Shown: piece after piece, positions 10,929 to 20,245 of the stretch
Position numbering within the stretch: position 1 is the stretch's first letter
How the letters are laid out: each line of letters opens with the position of its first letter
Assembly: GCA_003265685.1 (NCBI GenBank)
Contig: QJOU01000001.1
Coordinates: 124,001 to 188,000 of the forward strand
From: Piscinibacter caeni
GTDB lineage: Bacteria; Pseudomonadota; Gammaproteobacteria; Burkholderiales; Burkholderiaceae_C
Length of the DNA stretch: 64,000 bases
Direction: 5' to 3'
Position numbers and translations under genes: made by a program
The notes under the pieces: model-generated
What the model saw: only the letters and a program-made list of their open reading frames with translations
Database searches by the model: none
Told to the model about the DNA's origin: nothing

Positions 10929-11921
10929 TCAGAAGTCGCGCCAGCTGCCCGGCACGCGCACGAAGCTGCCGTGGCCGTTGCGCAGGCGCTGCAGCACGGC
11001 CGGGTCGTGGGCCAGATCGAACGGCCCGCTGCCGGCGGCGGCGCCCTCGACGAGCAGGGCGCCGCGCCACGGTGCGGTCGGCCCGGCCCAGTCGACCGCC
11101 GCGGCCAGCGCCAGGCCGGTGAAGCCGACCGCGCCCTCGATGCGCAGCCGGCCGGCGACGACCAGCAGCAGCGGCCGCTCGATCGAGCCGAGCGTCAGCG
11201 GCCCGCGCAGCAGCAGGTCGCCCTCCACGGCGATCAGCGCGCGCTGCGCCGCCGCGGCCGCCACGGCCGCACCGCAGTCGCCGCTGCAGGCCAGGCGCTG
11301 CACCACCGGCTGGGCCAGCCAGGTCGGGCGGGCCATGCCGAAGTGGCGCACGAAGAAGGCCTCGGCCGGCACACCGGAATCCTTCAGCGTCAGCGCGGCG
11401 GCGGGCGGCTGGGCCAGCGCCGGCTGCAGCGCGAGCAGCACCTCCTGGCGGGCGACGGCATCGGGCGGCCCGGCACCGTCGGCCACCAGGCGCACGATGC
11501 CCGGCCGGCCGGCATCGGTGAAGTTCAGGGTGAACGAGGGCGCCGACGCCGGGGCGGGCGGCGCTGCGGCGTCGGCGCAGCGGCAGGTCCACGCGTTGCC
11601 GTCGAGCGTGCAGCGCGCGGCCACCGGGACCGGCACGATGCGGCCGCCGTCGTCGATCGCCAGGTGCCGGCGGCGGAAGTCCTGCGTGCCGCCGGCGCGG
11701 CAGTCGTCGCCGACCGGCTGCGGCGAGTTCAGCAGTGCCGTGCCCCATTCGAGGCCCGCCTCCGCGGCCTCGAAAGCCTCGGCGCCGCGCACCTGGTTGG
11801 CCGACAGGCGCAGCTCCAGCAGAAGTTGCCGGTTGGCCACGAGCAGGCCGAGCAGGGTGGTGACGAGCAGCAGCAGCGTGACGATCACGGTGCTCGCGCC
11901 GCGCTGGTGACGGTGGTGCAT
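10929..11921 (-). CDS. pilX: PilX-like type IV pilus assembly protein
   Basis: A 330-residue protein starting MHHRHQRGASTVIVTLLLLV, with a membrane segment at about 10-30 and a PilX-type continuation SANQVRGAEAFEAAEAGLEWG. As in PilX/GspK proteins the +5 Glu of ordinary pilins is missing. The C-terminal two thirds carry several Cys residues (CTLDGNAWTCRC, CSGDC) likely to form disulfides. Start 11921 is chosen over an ATG 18 bases upstream because AAGGAG lies 7 bases before it. It is longer than typical PilX proteins. Confidence 0.68.
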   Translation of the reverse strand: MHHRHQRGASTVIVTLLLLVTTLLGLLVANRQLLLELRLSANQVRGAEAFEAAEAGLEWGTALLNSPQPVGDDCRAGGTQDFRRRHLAIDDGGRIVPVPVAARCTLDGNAWTCRCADAAAPPAPASAPSFTLNFTDAGRPGIVRLVADGAGPPDAVARQEVLLALQPALAQPPAAALTLKDSGVPAEAFFVRHFGMARPTWLAQPVVQRLACSGDCGAAVAAAAAQRALIAVEGDLLLRGPLTLGSIERPLLLVVAGRLRIEGAVGFTGLALAAAVDWAGPTAPWRGALLVEGAAAGSGPFDLAHDPAVLQRLRNGHGSFVRVPGSWRDF

Positions 11922-11938
11922 GGTTGATCTCCTTGCCA

Positions 11939-12610
11939 TCAGGCCGGACAGGCGCCGATCGGCACCGGGTTGCGCAGCCGCACCTCGGCCTCGAGCTGGC
12001 GCTGCACCGACGGGTCGGCCGCCGCCCGCGCGCTGAGGCGGATCGCCAGGCTGCGTGCCTGCAGCCGCACGTTGCAGGTCGCGCCCGGCGGGCAGGGGTT
12101 GGCGCAGTGCCCGAGCAACGAGACTTCCTGCAGCCGCGGCCGCAGCTCGAAGGCGGTGATGGTGACCGAGGCCGGGTCGCTGAGCGCCTGCCAGCCGGCA
12201 CTGCCCAGCTGCAGCTCGAGCACGCCGTTGCGCAGGCGCAGGCCGAACTGCTCGTTGGCGTCGAGCCGGTGGTTCTCGGCGGCGTCGCGCGAGTAGGCAT
12301 AACTCGCCGCGCCGGAGGCCGCCGCCAGCGGCGCCAGCGCGGCGTACGGATTGCCCACCGGCGCGGAGGCCGACCAGGCCCACAGCGCCACCGCCGGATC
12401 GCCCCAGTGGCAGGCGCGCCGCAGGTCGCGCGCCACCAGGTCGGCGGTGGCGCGCAGTTCCTGCATCAGCCGCAGTTCGGCGCCGGCACTGCGCTGCTCG
12501 CGGGTCTGTGCCGACAACAAGGTGATCGCTGCGGCGACCACCAGCATGCCGAGCGCCAGCCCGACCAGCAGCTCCACCAGCGAAAGCCCCCGCACCGGGC
12601 GATCCATCAC
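11939..12610 (-). CDS. pilW: PilW-like type IV minor prepilin
   Basis: A 223-residue prepilin with the leader MMDRPVRG, cleavage before LSLVELLVGLALGMLVVAAA (Glu at +5) and the long PilW-type tail containing LRATADLVARDLRRACHWGD. It overlaps the PilE-like gene upstream by 4 bp. It should be processed by PilD and take part in priming type IV pilus assembly. Confidence 0.8.
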   Translation of the reverse strand: MMDRPVRGLSLVELLVGLALGMLVVAAAITLLSAQTREQRSAGAELRLMQELRATADLVARDLRRACHWGDPAVALWAWSASAPVGNPYAALAPLAAASGAASYAYSRDAAENHRLDANEQFGLRLRNGVLELQLGSAGWQALSDPASVTITAFELRPRLQEVSLLGHCANPCPPGATCNVRLQARSLAIRLSARAAADPSVQRQLEAEVRLRNPVPIGACPA

Positions 12611-13050
12611 AGTCCCCCCCAGCAGCGGCGGTTGGCCGCGGCGTCGTTCAGGCGCGATTCGTCCGGGCCGGAGCTGCGCGTGACCATCGCGCCGTCGACC
12701 GTCAGGCGCAGCACGCGGCAGGCACGATCGCCGGCCTGGGCGCCGGCGGCCACGGCCTGCAGCACGTAGCGGTCGGCATCGGCCTCGGTCACCGCGAGCG
12801 TGTAGTGGCCGCCCGACGTGGTGGGAGAGACGCCGATCTGCGCCAGGCTGCCGTAGCCGCGCTGGTTGAAGCGCCAGCGCTCCTGCGCGGCCTGGGCCTG
12901 GGTGAGCGCCACCAGTGCATCGGCGCGGCGCGACTTCTGCAGCGCGCCGTGGAACGACGGCCAGGCGAGGCCCGAGAGCACACCCGCCACCGACATCGCG
13001 GCGAGCAGTTCGACGAAGGTGAAGCCGGTCTGGCGACGACGGGTCGGCAT
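12607..13050 (-). CDS. pilE: PilE-like type IV minor prepilin
   Basis: A 147-residue protein with a canonical prepilin motif: MPTRRRQTG then FTFVELLAAMSVAGVLSGLA, then ALQKSRRADALVALTQAQAAQERWR typical of PilE/ComP-like minor pilins. Two Cys residues lie in the tail (DRACRV and NRRCWGGL). A GGGAG ribosome site precedes the ATG at 13050. The upstream frame extends further but has no prepilin features. Confidence 0.8.
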   Translation of the reverse strand: MPTRRRQTGFTFVELLAAMSVAGVLSGLAWPSFHGALQKSRRADALVALTQAQAAQERWRFNQRGYGSLAQIGVSPTTSGGHYTLAVTEADADRYVLQAVAAGAQAGDRACRVLRLTVDGAMVTRSSGPDESRLNDAAANRRCWGGL

Positions 13051-13064
13051 GGTGATCTCCCGGG

Positions 13065-13607
13065 TCAGCAGGCGCGGTAGCCGGGCACGGCGGCCAGCGG
13101 CGAGCAGGTGCGCAGGCGGCCCATCACGTTGACCACGTGGTGGATCGCGCGGCCGTCGGCGGCCACGACGCGCAGCGTGGCACTCGGCGTGGCGGTGCCG
13201 TGGCGCGGGTCGAACAGCAGCGAAGGGCTGCTCGCCTGCAGGCCGAGGCGCTCGGCGGCGCTCCAGGCGACGCTGCGGATGGCCTGCGCGCCGCCGCTGC
13301 AGGCGGCCGTGCCGTCGCCGGCGCAGCGGCAGTCCGCGGCCGCGCCGGTGTGCACCAGGTAGCAGCCCTGCGCTGCATCGAGGCTCAGGCGCACCGGCCG
13401 ATTGCGCGCCAGCGCCTCGCCACGGGCGAACTGCAGGTCGCCGGCGAGTTGTTTGGCCGCGCCGTCGAGCCGGCGCAGCTCGAGCACGGTGTTCAGGTTC
13501 GGCGCGGCGAGGCCGGCGACGACGGCTGCGAGGCCGAGCGTCACGGTCGTCTCGACCAGGCTCAGGCCGTGCTGGCGCGAGTGCCTTTGGGAGTGCGTGC
13601 GGGTCAT
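13065..13607 (-). CDS. fimT: FimT/GspH-like type IV minor prepilin
   Basis: A 180-residue pseudopilin with the leader MTRTHSQRHSRQHG, then LSLVETTVTLGLAAVVAGLA (Glu at +5) and the GspH/FimT core AAKQLAGDLQFARGEALARN. The ATG at 13607 is preferred over one two codons upstream because GGAGG lies 6 bases before it. It heads the fimT-pilE-pilW-pilX-pilV run, 132 bp after nrdR. Confidence 0.82.
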   Translation of the reverse strand: MTRTHSQRHSRQHGLSLVETTVTLGLAAVVAGLAAPNLNTVLELRRLDGAAKQLAGDLQFARGEALARNRPVRLSLDAAQGCYLVHTGAAADCRCAGDGTAACSGGAQAIRSVAWSAAERLGLQASSPSLLFDPRHGTATPSATLRVVAADGRAIHHVVNVMGRLRTCSPLAAVPGYRAC

Positions 13608-13739
13608 GTGCATCCTCCGGTTGGAATCGATGCACGGACTCTAGGAATCGCCGTCGCGCGGCGCGTCCCGCCGGGGGGCGAACGGGCGGTCCTCGTCGCG
13701 GGGCCCCCGACGGCGGTTCCCCCGGGCGGGGGAGGCGCC

Positions 13740-14183
13740 TCAAATGTCCCGGATCAGCTGCCGGAACTCGTCCACGTCCTCGAAGCTGCGGTAGACCGAG
13801 GCGAAGCGCACGTAGGCCACCTTGTCGATGCGCTTGAGCTCGCGCATCACCAGTTCGCCCAGGCGGGTGGAGGGCACTTCCTTGGCGCCGCTGTTGAGCA
13901 GCTTGTCCTGGATGCGCTCGACCGCGGCGTCGATCTGCTCGACGCTCACCGGCCGCTTGCGCAGCGCCAGGGTCATCGAGCCGCGCAGCTTGGCGAGATC
14001 GAACTCCTCGCGCGTGCCGTCCTTCTTGACCACCGAGGGCAGGGCGATCTCGGCGCGCTCGTAGGTGGTGAAGCGCTTGTCGCAGTGCTGGCAGCGCCGC
14101 CGCCGGCGCACCACGTCGCCCTCGTCGGACTCGCGCGTCTCGACGACCTGGGTGTCTTCGGAACTACAGAACGGGCAGCGCAT
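13740..14183 (-). CDS. nrdR: Transcriptional regulator NrdR
   Basis: A 147-residue repressor of ribonucleotide reductase genes. The zinc ribbon MRCPFC and CQHC (Cys 3, 6, 31, 34) is followed by RFTTYERAE and an ATP-cone (about 49-139) that senses ATP/dATP. It lies 63 bp downstream of glyA, the usual pairing in beta-proteobacteria, and is separated from it by a stable hairpin and a hexanucleotide repeat. Confidence 0.96.
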   Translation of the reverse strand: MRCPFCSSEDTQVVETRESDEGDVVRRRRRCQHCDKRFTTYERAEIALPSVVKKDGTREEFDLAKLRGSMTLALRKRPVSVEQIDAAVERIQDKLLNSGAKEVPSTRLGELVMRELKRIDKVAYVRFASVYRSFEDVDEFRQLIRDI

Positions 14184-14192
14184 CGCCGAGAA

Positions 14193-14212
14193 GGGGTCGC
14201 GCCAGCGACCCC
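14193..14212 (-). repeat. Perfect 8-bp hairpin between glyA and nrdR
   Basis: GGGGTCGC and GCGACCCC form a perfect inverted repeat with a 4-base loop, ending 9 bases before the nrdR ATG. On the transcribed strand it is followed by TTCTC, not a proper U-tract. It may attenuate readthrough or occlude the nrdR ribosome site. Confidence 0.55.
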
Positions 14213-14222
14213 ACCATCGTGT

Positions 14223-14246
14223 TCAGCGTCAGCGTCAGCGTCAGCG

Positions 14247-14249
<3 letters not shown>
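14223..14249 (-). repeat. Hexanucleotide tandem repeat at the glyA stop codon
   Basis: The unit TGACGC occurs four times in a row, followed by a further TGA, read on the glyA strand. The first TGA is the glyA stop, so slippage would add or remove units only in the untranslated spacer before nrdR. Confidence 0.7.
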
Positions 14250-15494
<1,245 letters not shown>

Positions 15495-15560
15495 GAAGGC
15501 AGTCCTCGTCAGCGGATGTCCCCGGGGGCCGGCCGCGCACCGAAGGCGCGGTCGCAGGGC

Positions 15561-15672
15561 TGCCCAGGCGAACGGCTCGTTCGGCAGGCGAAGCACCGTG
15601 CCGACCGCGCTCCCCGGTGGTTCACCACCTCAGGCCCCAGGGCGGGGCCGCATCGCCAGTCGCACGGTGCCG
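15561..15672 (-). promoter_or_regulatory. ZTP (pfl-motif) riboswitch upstream of glyA
   Basis: Read on the minus strand, the leader holds the conserved parts of the pfl/ZTP aptamer: P1 arms CACCGTGC and GCACGGTG, the core GACTGGCG, the hairpin GGTGGTGAACCACC followed by GGGGAGCG, and a 3' domain with CGAAC and GTTCG arms ending in CGCCTGGGCA. The class binds ZTP/ZMP, a sign of 10-formyl-folate shortage, and normally switches on folate one-carbon genes such as glyA. About 66 bases separate it from the ATG, enough for an expression platform (a GC hairpin at about 15532-15550). Confidence 0.88.
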
Positions 15673-15674
15673 AA

Positions 15675-15703
15675 AGTGTAGCGGAGTGCCCCGCTCAGCG
15701 AAG
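15675..15703 (-). promoter_or_regulatory. Candidate sigma70 promoter for the riboswitch-glyA transcript
   Basis: On the minus strand TACACT (15675-15680) resembles a -10 element and TTCGCT lies 16 bases upstream as a weak -35. The predicted start falls a few bases before P1 of the riboswitch, which supports the placement. Confidence 0.45.
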
Positions 15704-16585
15704 CAGCGCGACCCGCTCGCTCCGGGCCTTGTCGGCCTCGGCGGGATTCGGCTCGGGCCGATCCGACACCGGCGTGGCGGCAGGCGCCGAGGCCGCCGGG
15801 GCAGCGACGACCACGATCGCGGCGTTCACCGGCACGCTGCGGCCGCCGGCCACCTGCTTCAGGTGGTTCTGTTCGGCCAGGACCTTGCCGGCGTAGCCGC
15901 CATCGTCATCCAGATTGGCGGCCCCGACATACCAGCGCAAGCCGGCCTCGAGACCCCCGGCACGCTGGATGCACTCCTTGAGCACCTGAACGCCGACACG
16001 CAGGTTGGTCACCGGGTCGAAGGCGGCGTGCGTGCCGCCGAAGGCCGAGTACTTGTCGTCGTGCACCTTGGTCATCACCTGCATCAGCCCCTGCGCGCCC
16101 ACCGGGCTCTGCGCGAACGGGTTGAAACTGGATTCGATCGCCATCACGGCGAGGATCAGCGTCGGGTCGATGCCGGCACGTTCGCCGACATGCCAGGCCT
16201 CCTTGACGAGCCGGCTGATCGGCTCCGGGGCGACGCGGTAGCGACGCGAAAGCCAGTTCGCCACCAGCGCCTGCTGTTTGGTGAGCTCGCGCGGGTCGGC
16301 GGCGGTGGCGCGCGCCACGGCGCTGGGTTCGCTCAGCTGGGCCGCAAGAAGCTCGGCGGGGTCGGCACGCGCCTCCTGGCGTGCCTGCAGCCAGCCGAAC
16401 ACCTGCTCTTCGGCGGCGTGACGCAGCTCGGGCCTTCCGAGCGCGAAGATGACGGCTGCCACGATCAGCAGCCCGATCAGCGCAAGCGTGTTGTGGCAGA
16501 CCTCGAGCAAGCCATGCCCGACATCCTTCGCAAACACGGCGGCGGATTGGCCCGCCGCTACCCACCATCGTCGAAGCATCTCCAT
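15695..16585 (-). CDS. Membrane-anchored lytic transglycosylase (SLT domain)
   Basis: A 296-residue protein with a membrane helix (about 31-50, LALIGLLIVAAVIFAL) and a periplasmic SLT domain. The catalytic region reads ILAVMAIESSFNPFAQSPVGAQGLMQV, with the Glu of ESSF as the expected acid, then LRVGVQVLKE and LRWYVGAANLD. It should cleave peptidoglycan glycan strands. AGGAG lies 4 bases before the chosen ATG at 16585. The C-terminal 40 residues are low-complexity. It is unusually long after the catalytic domain for MltE. Confidence 0.85.
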   Translation of the reverse strand: MEMLRRWWVAAGQSAAVFAKDVGHGLLEVCHNTLALIGLLIVAAVIFALGRPELRHAAEEQVFGWLQARQEARADPAELLAAQLSEPSAVARATAADPRELTKQQALVANWLSRRYRVAPEPISRLVKEAWHVGERAGIDPTLILAVMAIESSFNPFAQSPVGAQGLMQVMTKVHDDKYSAFGGTHAAFDPVTNLRVGVQVLKECIQRAGGLEAGLRWYVGAANLDDDGGYAGKVLAEQNHLKQVAGGRSVPVNAAIVVVAAPAASAPAATPVSDRPEPNPAEADKARSERVALLR

Positions 16586-16823
16586 GTCACTCCTGTTGCT
16601 TCGGCGCTGCGCCGAGCGTGGGGCTCCGCGTCGGGAGCCTGCTGCGCCTGGCAGCGATACTCTTCGTCTGTTCGCCCGGCGGCCCTGCCGTCGGGAGCTT
16701 GTCGTCGGGACCGGGCCGTCTCGACCCAGTCTGGCAGCGTTGCGTCTGCCGGCCATCCCCGCAGGTCGGGATTCGGGTTATCCCTTGTTCGAGCGAAGAC
16801 GGCCCGGATTCTGGAAGCCTCGT

Positions 16824-16843
16824 CATAACCAGTCAAGGTTATG
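16824..16843. promoter_or_regulatory. Perfect inverted repeat upstream of ubiD (candidate operator)
   Basis: CATAACC and GGTTATG flank AGTCAA, 26 bp before the ubiD ATG, in an AT-rich island (about 16820-16870) that stands out from the GC-rich surroundings. No repressor is identified. The 16586-16869 intergenic region otherwise shows no gene. Confidence 0.5.
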
Positions 16844-16869
16844 GAATTTGATCTTAATTACGATTTTGT

Positions 16870-18429
16870 ATGAAGTATCGGGACTTGCGCGACTTCATGG
16901 CTGGGCTGGAGACGTCCGGCGAACTGCGGCGGGTCGCAGATCCAGTCTCGGCGCGGCTCGAGATGACAGCAGTCAGTGACTTCGTGCTGCGCCAGGGTGG
17001 CCCGGCACTGCTGTTCGAGCGGCCCGACGGTTACAAGTTTCCGGTCCTGGCCAACCTGTTCGGCACGCCCCGGCGGGTCGCGCTGGGCATGGGCGCCACC
17101 GAGGTGGGGGAGTTGCGCGAGGTCGGGCTGTTGCTGGCCAGCCTCAAGGAGCCCGAGCCGCCGAAGGGCCTGCGCGATGCCGGCAAGCTGTTACAGATGG
17201 CCAAGGCCTTGTGGGACATGAAGCCGGCCGTGCTGCGGCAGGCGCCTTGCCGCGAGGTGCTGCTCGAAGGCGACGACATCGACCTCGGCCGACTTCCGGT
17301 GCAGACCTGCTGGCCGGGCGACGCCGGGCCGCTGATCACCTGGGGCCTGGTGATCACGCGCGGCCCGCAGGGCGGACCATCGGCGCGTGCGCGCCAGAAC
17401 CTGGGCATCTACCGCCAGCAGGTGATCGGCCCACGGCGCGTGATCATGCGCTGGCTCGCGCACCGCGGCGGCGCGTTGGATTTCCGCGAGTTCGCGCGCG
17501 AGAAGCCCGGCCAGCCGTTCCCGATCGCCGTGGCGCTGGGCGCCGACCCGGCCACCATCCTCGGCGCGGTGACCCCGGTGCCCGACACGCTGTCGGAGTA
17601 CCAGTTCGCCGGCCTGCTGCGCGGCGGCCGCACCGAGCTGACCGAGGCCGGCGTGGGCGACGCCGGCGTGATGCTGCAGGTGCCGGCGCATGCGGAGTTT
17701 GTGCTCGAAGGGCACATCCCGCCGGCTGCGCCGGGCTTCACCGGCACCAGCGAGCACGGCGTGCCGCTGAAGGAGGTGGACGGCTACCTGCATGCGCTCG
17801 AGGGCCCGTTCGGCGACCACACCGGCTACTACAACGAGCAGGACTGGTTCCCGGTGTTCGAGTTGCAGCGGCTGACGCACCGGCGCGACGCGATCTACCA
17901 CTCCACCTACACCGGCAAGCCGCCCGACGAGCCGGCCGTGCTCGGCGTCGCTCTGAACGAGGTGTTCGTGCCGATCCTGCAGAAGCAGTTTCCGGAGATC
18001 GTCGACTTCTACCTGCCGCCCGAGGGCTGCAGCTACCGGATGGCGATCATCAGCATCCGCAAGCGCTACCCGGGCCATGCGAAGCGCCTGATGTTCGGGC
18101 TGTGGAGCTTCCTGCGCCAGTTCATGTACACCAAGTTCATCGTGGTGACCGACGACGACGTCGACATCCGACGCTGGGACGAGGTGGTCTGGGCCATCAC
18201 CACCCGCATGGACCCGGTGCGCGACACCACGCTGGTCGACCATACCCCGATCGACTACCTCGACTTCGCCTCGCCGGTCAGCGGGCTGGGCGGCAAGATG
18301 GGGCTGGATGCGACCAACAAGTGGCCCGGCGAGACGCAGCGCGAATGGGGCCGCGCGATCGCGATGGCGCCCGAGGTCACCCGGCGGGTGGAGGGCATCG
18401 TCGCGCAGATCATGAAGCGCGCCGGCTGA
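16870..18429 (+). CDS. ubiD: UbiD family decarboxylase (3-octaprenyl-4-hydroxybenzoate carboxy-lyase)
   Basis: A 519-residue prenylated-FMN-dependent decarboxylase of ubiquinone synthesis. It starts [22 protein letters not shown] and has [44 protein letters not shown], the [10 protein letters not shown] segment, [11 protein letters not shown] and [25 protein letters not shown]. Length is normal for bacterial UbiD. No ubiX is nearby, so the cofactor partner is elsewhere. Confidence 0.95.
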   Translation: MKYRDLRDFMAGLETSGELRRVADPVSARLEMTAVSDFVLRQGGPALLFERPDGYKFPVLANLFGTPRRVALGMGATEVGELREVGLLLASLKEPEPPKGLRDAGKLLQMAKALWDMKPAVLRQAPCREVLLEGDDIDLGRLPVQTCWPGDAGPLITWGLVITRGPQGGPSARARQNLGIYRQQVIGPRRVIMRWLAHRGGALDFREFAREKPGQPFPIAVALGADPATILGAVTPVPDTLSEYQFAGLLRGGRTELTEAGVGDAGVMLQVPAHAEFVLEGHIPPAAPGFTGTSEHGVPLKEVDGYLHALEGPFGDHTGYYNEQDWFPVFELQRLTHRRDAIYHSTYTGKPPDEPAVLGVALNEVFVPILQKQFPEIVDFYLPPEGCSYRMAIISIRKRYPGHAKRLMFGLWSFLRQFMYTKFIVVTDDDVDIRRWDEVVWAITTRMDPVRDTTLVDHTPIDYLDFASPVSGLGGKMGLDATNKWPGETQREWGRAIAMAPEVTRRVEGIVAQIMKRAG

Positions 18430-18572
18430 CAAGAGGAAAGACGCACGGACGCCGCCCTTGAACTCGCCGCCGGCCTGACCTAAGGTTTGGTGGCCTGCCC
18501 TGCAGGTCTTTCCGATGGCGCAGTCCCTGCGCGCCAGGAGCCCCGGACCTTCTACCTCCGGAGCCCCGGATC

Positions 18573-18620
18573 GGTGGCGTCAGCCACCCGCCCCTCCCAC
18601 CTCTGGTCGGGAGGGGTTTG
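18573..18620 (+). terminator. Stem-loops with short T-run after ubiD
   Basis: Two hairpins follow each other: GGTGGC/GCCACC (loop GTCA, 18573-18588) and CCCCTCCC/GGGAGGGG (18591-18598 and 18609-18616), the second followed by TTTGT. This could end ubiD and insulate the C1 island. The T-run is short. Confidence 0.5.
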
Positions 18621-18663
18621 TACTTCTGGGGTACCGTTTCCGCTCTGTCGCAAGGAGACCACC

Positions 18664-19053
18664 ATGACGCAATGGCGACGCAAGGGCGCGGACGAGGTCT
18701 ACAGCGCCGACGAGGTGGAAGGCCGCCTGAAGGTCGAACTGCCCCACTGGTACCTCGAGGACGGCTGGATCCGGCGCAAGTACAAGACGAGCGGATGGAA
18801 GGCCACGCTGATGGTGGTCAACACCGTCGGCCACCTCGCCGAAGCCGCCTGGCACCACCCGGACCTGACCGTTTCGTACGCCTTCGTGACCGTCAAGCTG
18901 ATGAACCACGCCGCCAAGGGCATCACCGAGAAGGACTTTGCGCTGGCGCGCAAGATCGAGGAGGTGCTGATGTGGCAGCCCGGGCGGGAGGAGGGCGCGG
19001 TGCTCGAGGGCACGCCCGACGACCCGCGCTTCAAGTACCTCAAGTACGACTGA
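18664..19053 (+). CDS. Pterin-4a-carbinolamine dehydratase-like protein
   Basis: A 129-residue protein whose core GHLAEAAWHHPDLTVSYAFVTVKLMNH matches the dehydratase active-site pattern (ExxxHHP, then a second His about 20 residues on). Such proteins recur at H4MPT clusters of methylotrophic proteobacteria, suggesting a step in pterin handling rather than phenylalanine hydroxylation; this is inference. AAGGAG precedes the ATG at 18664. It is the first gene of the plus-strand C1 block. Confidence 0.8.
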   Translation: MTQWRRKGADEVYSADEVEGRLKVELPHWYLEDGWIRRKYKTSGWKATLMVVNTVGHLAEAAWHHPDLTVSYAFVTVKLMNHAAKGITEKDFALARKIEEVLMWQPGREEGAVLEGTPDDPRFKYLKYD

Positions 19054-19098
19054 GCCGGGCGACGCGGCCGCCAGCCGGGCGGCAGTGCGCTGACACAA

Positions 19099-19157
19099 TG
19101 TCCCCGCCCCGGGACACCGCCACCCGGGGACGGTCGGCCGCACGCCGGGTGCGGCCG
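19099..19157 (+). repeat. Two stem-loops between the dehydratase and beta-RFAP synthase genes
   Basis: TGTCCC/GGGACA (19099-19116) is followed by a perfect 9-bp stem CGGCCGCAC/GTGCGGCCG with a 5-base loop (19135-19157). No immediate T-run follows (CTTTTCC comes about 13 bases later). They may tune readthrough or mRNA stability. Confidence 0.45.
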
Positions 19158-19207
19158 CGGAACGGGGATTGCTTTTCCACGTGGATGAACCGGCCCGCCG
19201 TGCCTCG

Positions 19208-20218
19208 ATGAACGCTCCCACGACCGACCTGCACCAGGGCGCCGGGGTGGCGGTGCATGCCCCTGGGCGCCTGCACCTGGGCTTCCTCGATCCTGCCGGC
19301 ACGCTCGGGCGACGCTTCGGCAGCATCGGGCTGGTGGTCGAGGGCTTCGAGACCGTCGTGTCGCTGCAGCCGGCGCGTCGCGACGAGGTCGGCGCCGACC
19401 CCGCCGCGTCCGACGCGGAGCTCGAGCGTGCCGTGGCCTGGCTGCAGCGCCTGCGCGACGAGACCGGACTGACCCGCCCGCTGCAGCTGCGGTTGCACCG
19501 GACGCTGCCCGTGCACGCCGGCTTCGGATCGGGCACCCAGCTGGCGCTGGCACTGGGGCGGGCGTTCGCCGCCAGCCACGGCCTGCAGGTCGACACGCCG
19601 ACGCTGGCCCGCTGGCTCGGCCGCGGGCTGCGTTCGGGCATCGGCATCGCCGGCTTCGACGTCGGCGGGCTGCTGGTCGACGGCGGGCCGGCGCCCGACG
19701 GTGCCCCCGCCCCCTTGCTCGCACGCATCGCCTGGCCCACCGACTGGCGTGTGATCGTGGTGCTCGAGCCGGCGCAGCGCGGCCTGTCCGGCGCCCAGGA
19801 GCGCGAAGCGATCGCCCGGCTGGCGCCGCTGGCGCGCGCGCAGGCCGCCGACATCTGCCACCAGGTGCTGATGCGCCTGCTGCCCGGTGCGGCGCAGGCC
19901 GACTTCGCCGCCTTCGCGGCCGGGCTGAACGCGGTGCAGCAGGTGCTCGGCGCGCATTTCGCACCGGCCCAGCACGGCAGCCCCTGGACCAGCCCGGCGG
20001 TCGAGCGCCTGATGCACTGGCTGCGCGAGGCGCCGGGCACCCCGGTGGCGCTGGGCCAGAGCAGCTGGGGGCCGACCGGCTTCGCGATCGTCGAGTCGGC
20101 CGCGCGCGCCGAGGCGCTGCTGGCCGCGGCGCGCGCCGCCGGCGTGGTGGACGACGCGCTCGCGTTGCAGGTCGTCGCCGGCCGCAACACCGGTGCCACG
20201 CTGGCCGCGGCACCCTGA
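19208..20218 (+). CDS. mptG: Beta-ribofuranosylaminobenzene 5'-phosphate synthase
   Basis: A 336-residue GHMP-superfamily enzyme that joins p-aminobenzoate and PRPP with decarboxylation, the committed step of methanopterin synthesis. It shows APGRLHLGFLDPAG near the N-terminus, the GHMP loop PVHAGFGSGTQLALALGRAF (about 100-119), GIGIAGFDVGGLLVDGG and a C-terminal QSSWGPTGFAIV. Start 19208 is chosen because the conserved region begins about 18 residues later; an earlier in-frame ATG exists at 19169. The pABA source is probably PabBC at 40443. Confidence 0.9.
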   Translation: MNAPTTDLHQGAGVAVHAPGRLHLGFLDPAGTLGRRFGSIGLVVEGFETVVSLQPARRDEVGADPAASDAELERAVAWLQRLRDETGLTRPLQLRLHRTLPVHAGFGSGTQLALALGRAFAASHGLQVDTPTLARWLGRGLRSGIGIAGFDVGGLLVDGGPAPDGAPAPLLARIAWPTDWRVIVVLEPAQRGLSGAQEREAIARLAPLARAQAADICHQVLMRLLPGAAQADFAAFAAGLNAVQQVLGAHFAPAQHGSPWTSPAVERLMHWLREAPGTPVALGQSSWGPTGFAIVESAARAEALLAAARAAGVVDDALALQVVAGRNTGATLAAAP

Positions 20219-20245
20219 CCGAATCACCTTCCGAGAGACCACGCG

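Noticed and set aside
13614-13739. GC-rich inverted repeats between nrdR and fimT as a terminator
   Set aside because: Stems are present but no T-run follows on the transcribed strand, so no terminator was called.
18630-18643. GG-N10-GC sequence before the pterin dehydratase gene, possible sigma54 promoter
   Set aside because: Only the GG and GC pairs and two other bases match, and the start would fall inside the ribosome binding site.
20184-20198. A third perfect sigma54-like sequence on the minus strand (TGGCAC-N5-TTGC)
   Set aside because: It lies antisense inside the beta-RFAP synthase coding sequence with no minus-strand gene to drive. It shows that the motif can arise by chance in this GC-rich DNA and tempers the two intergenic calls.
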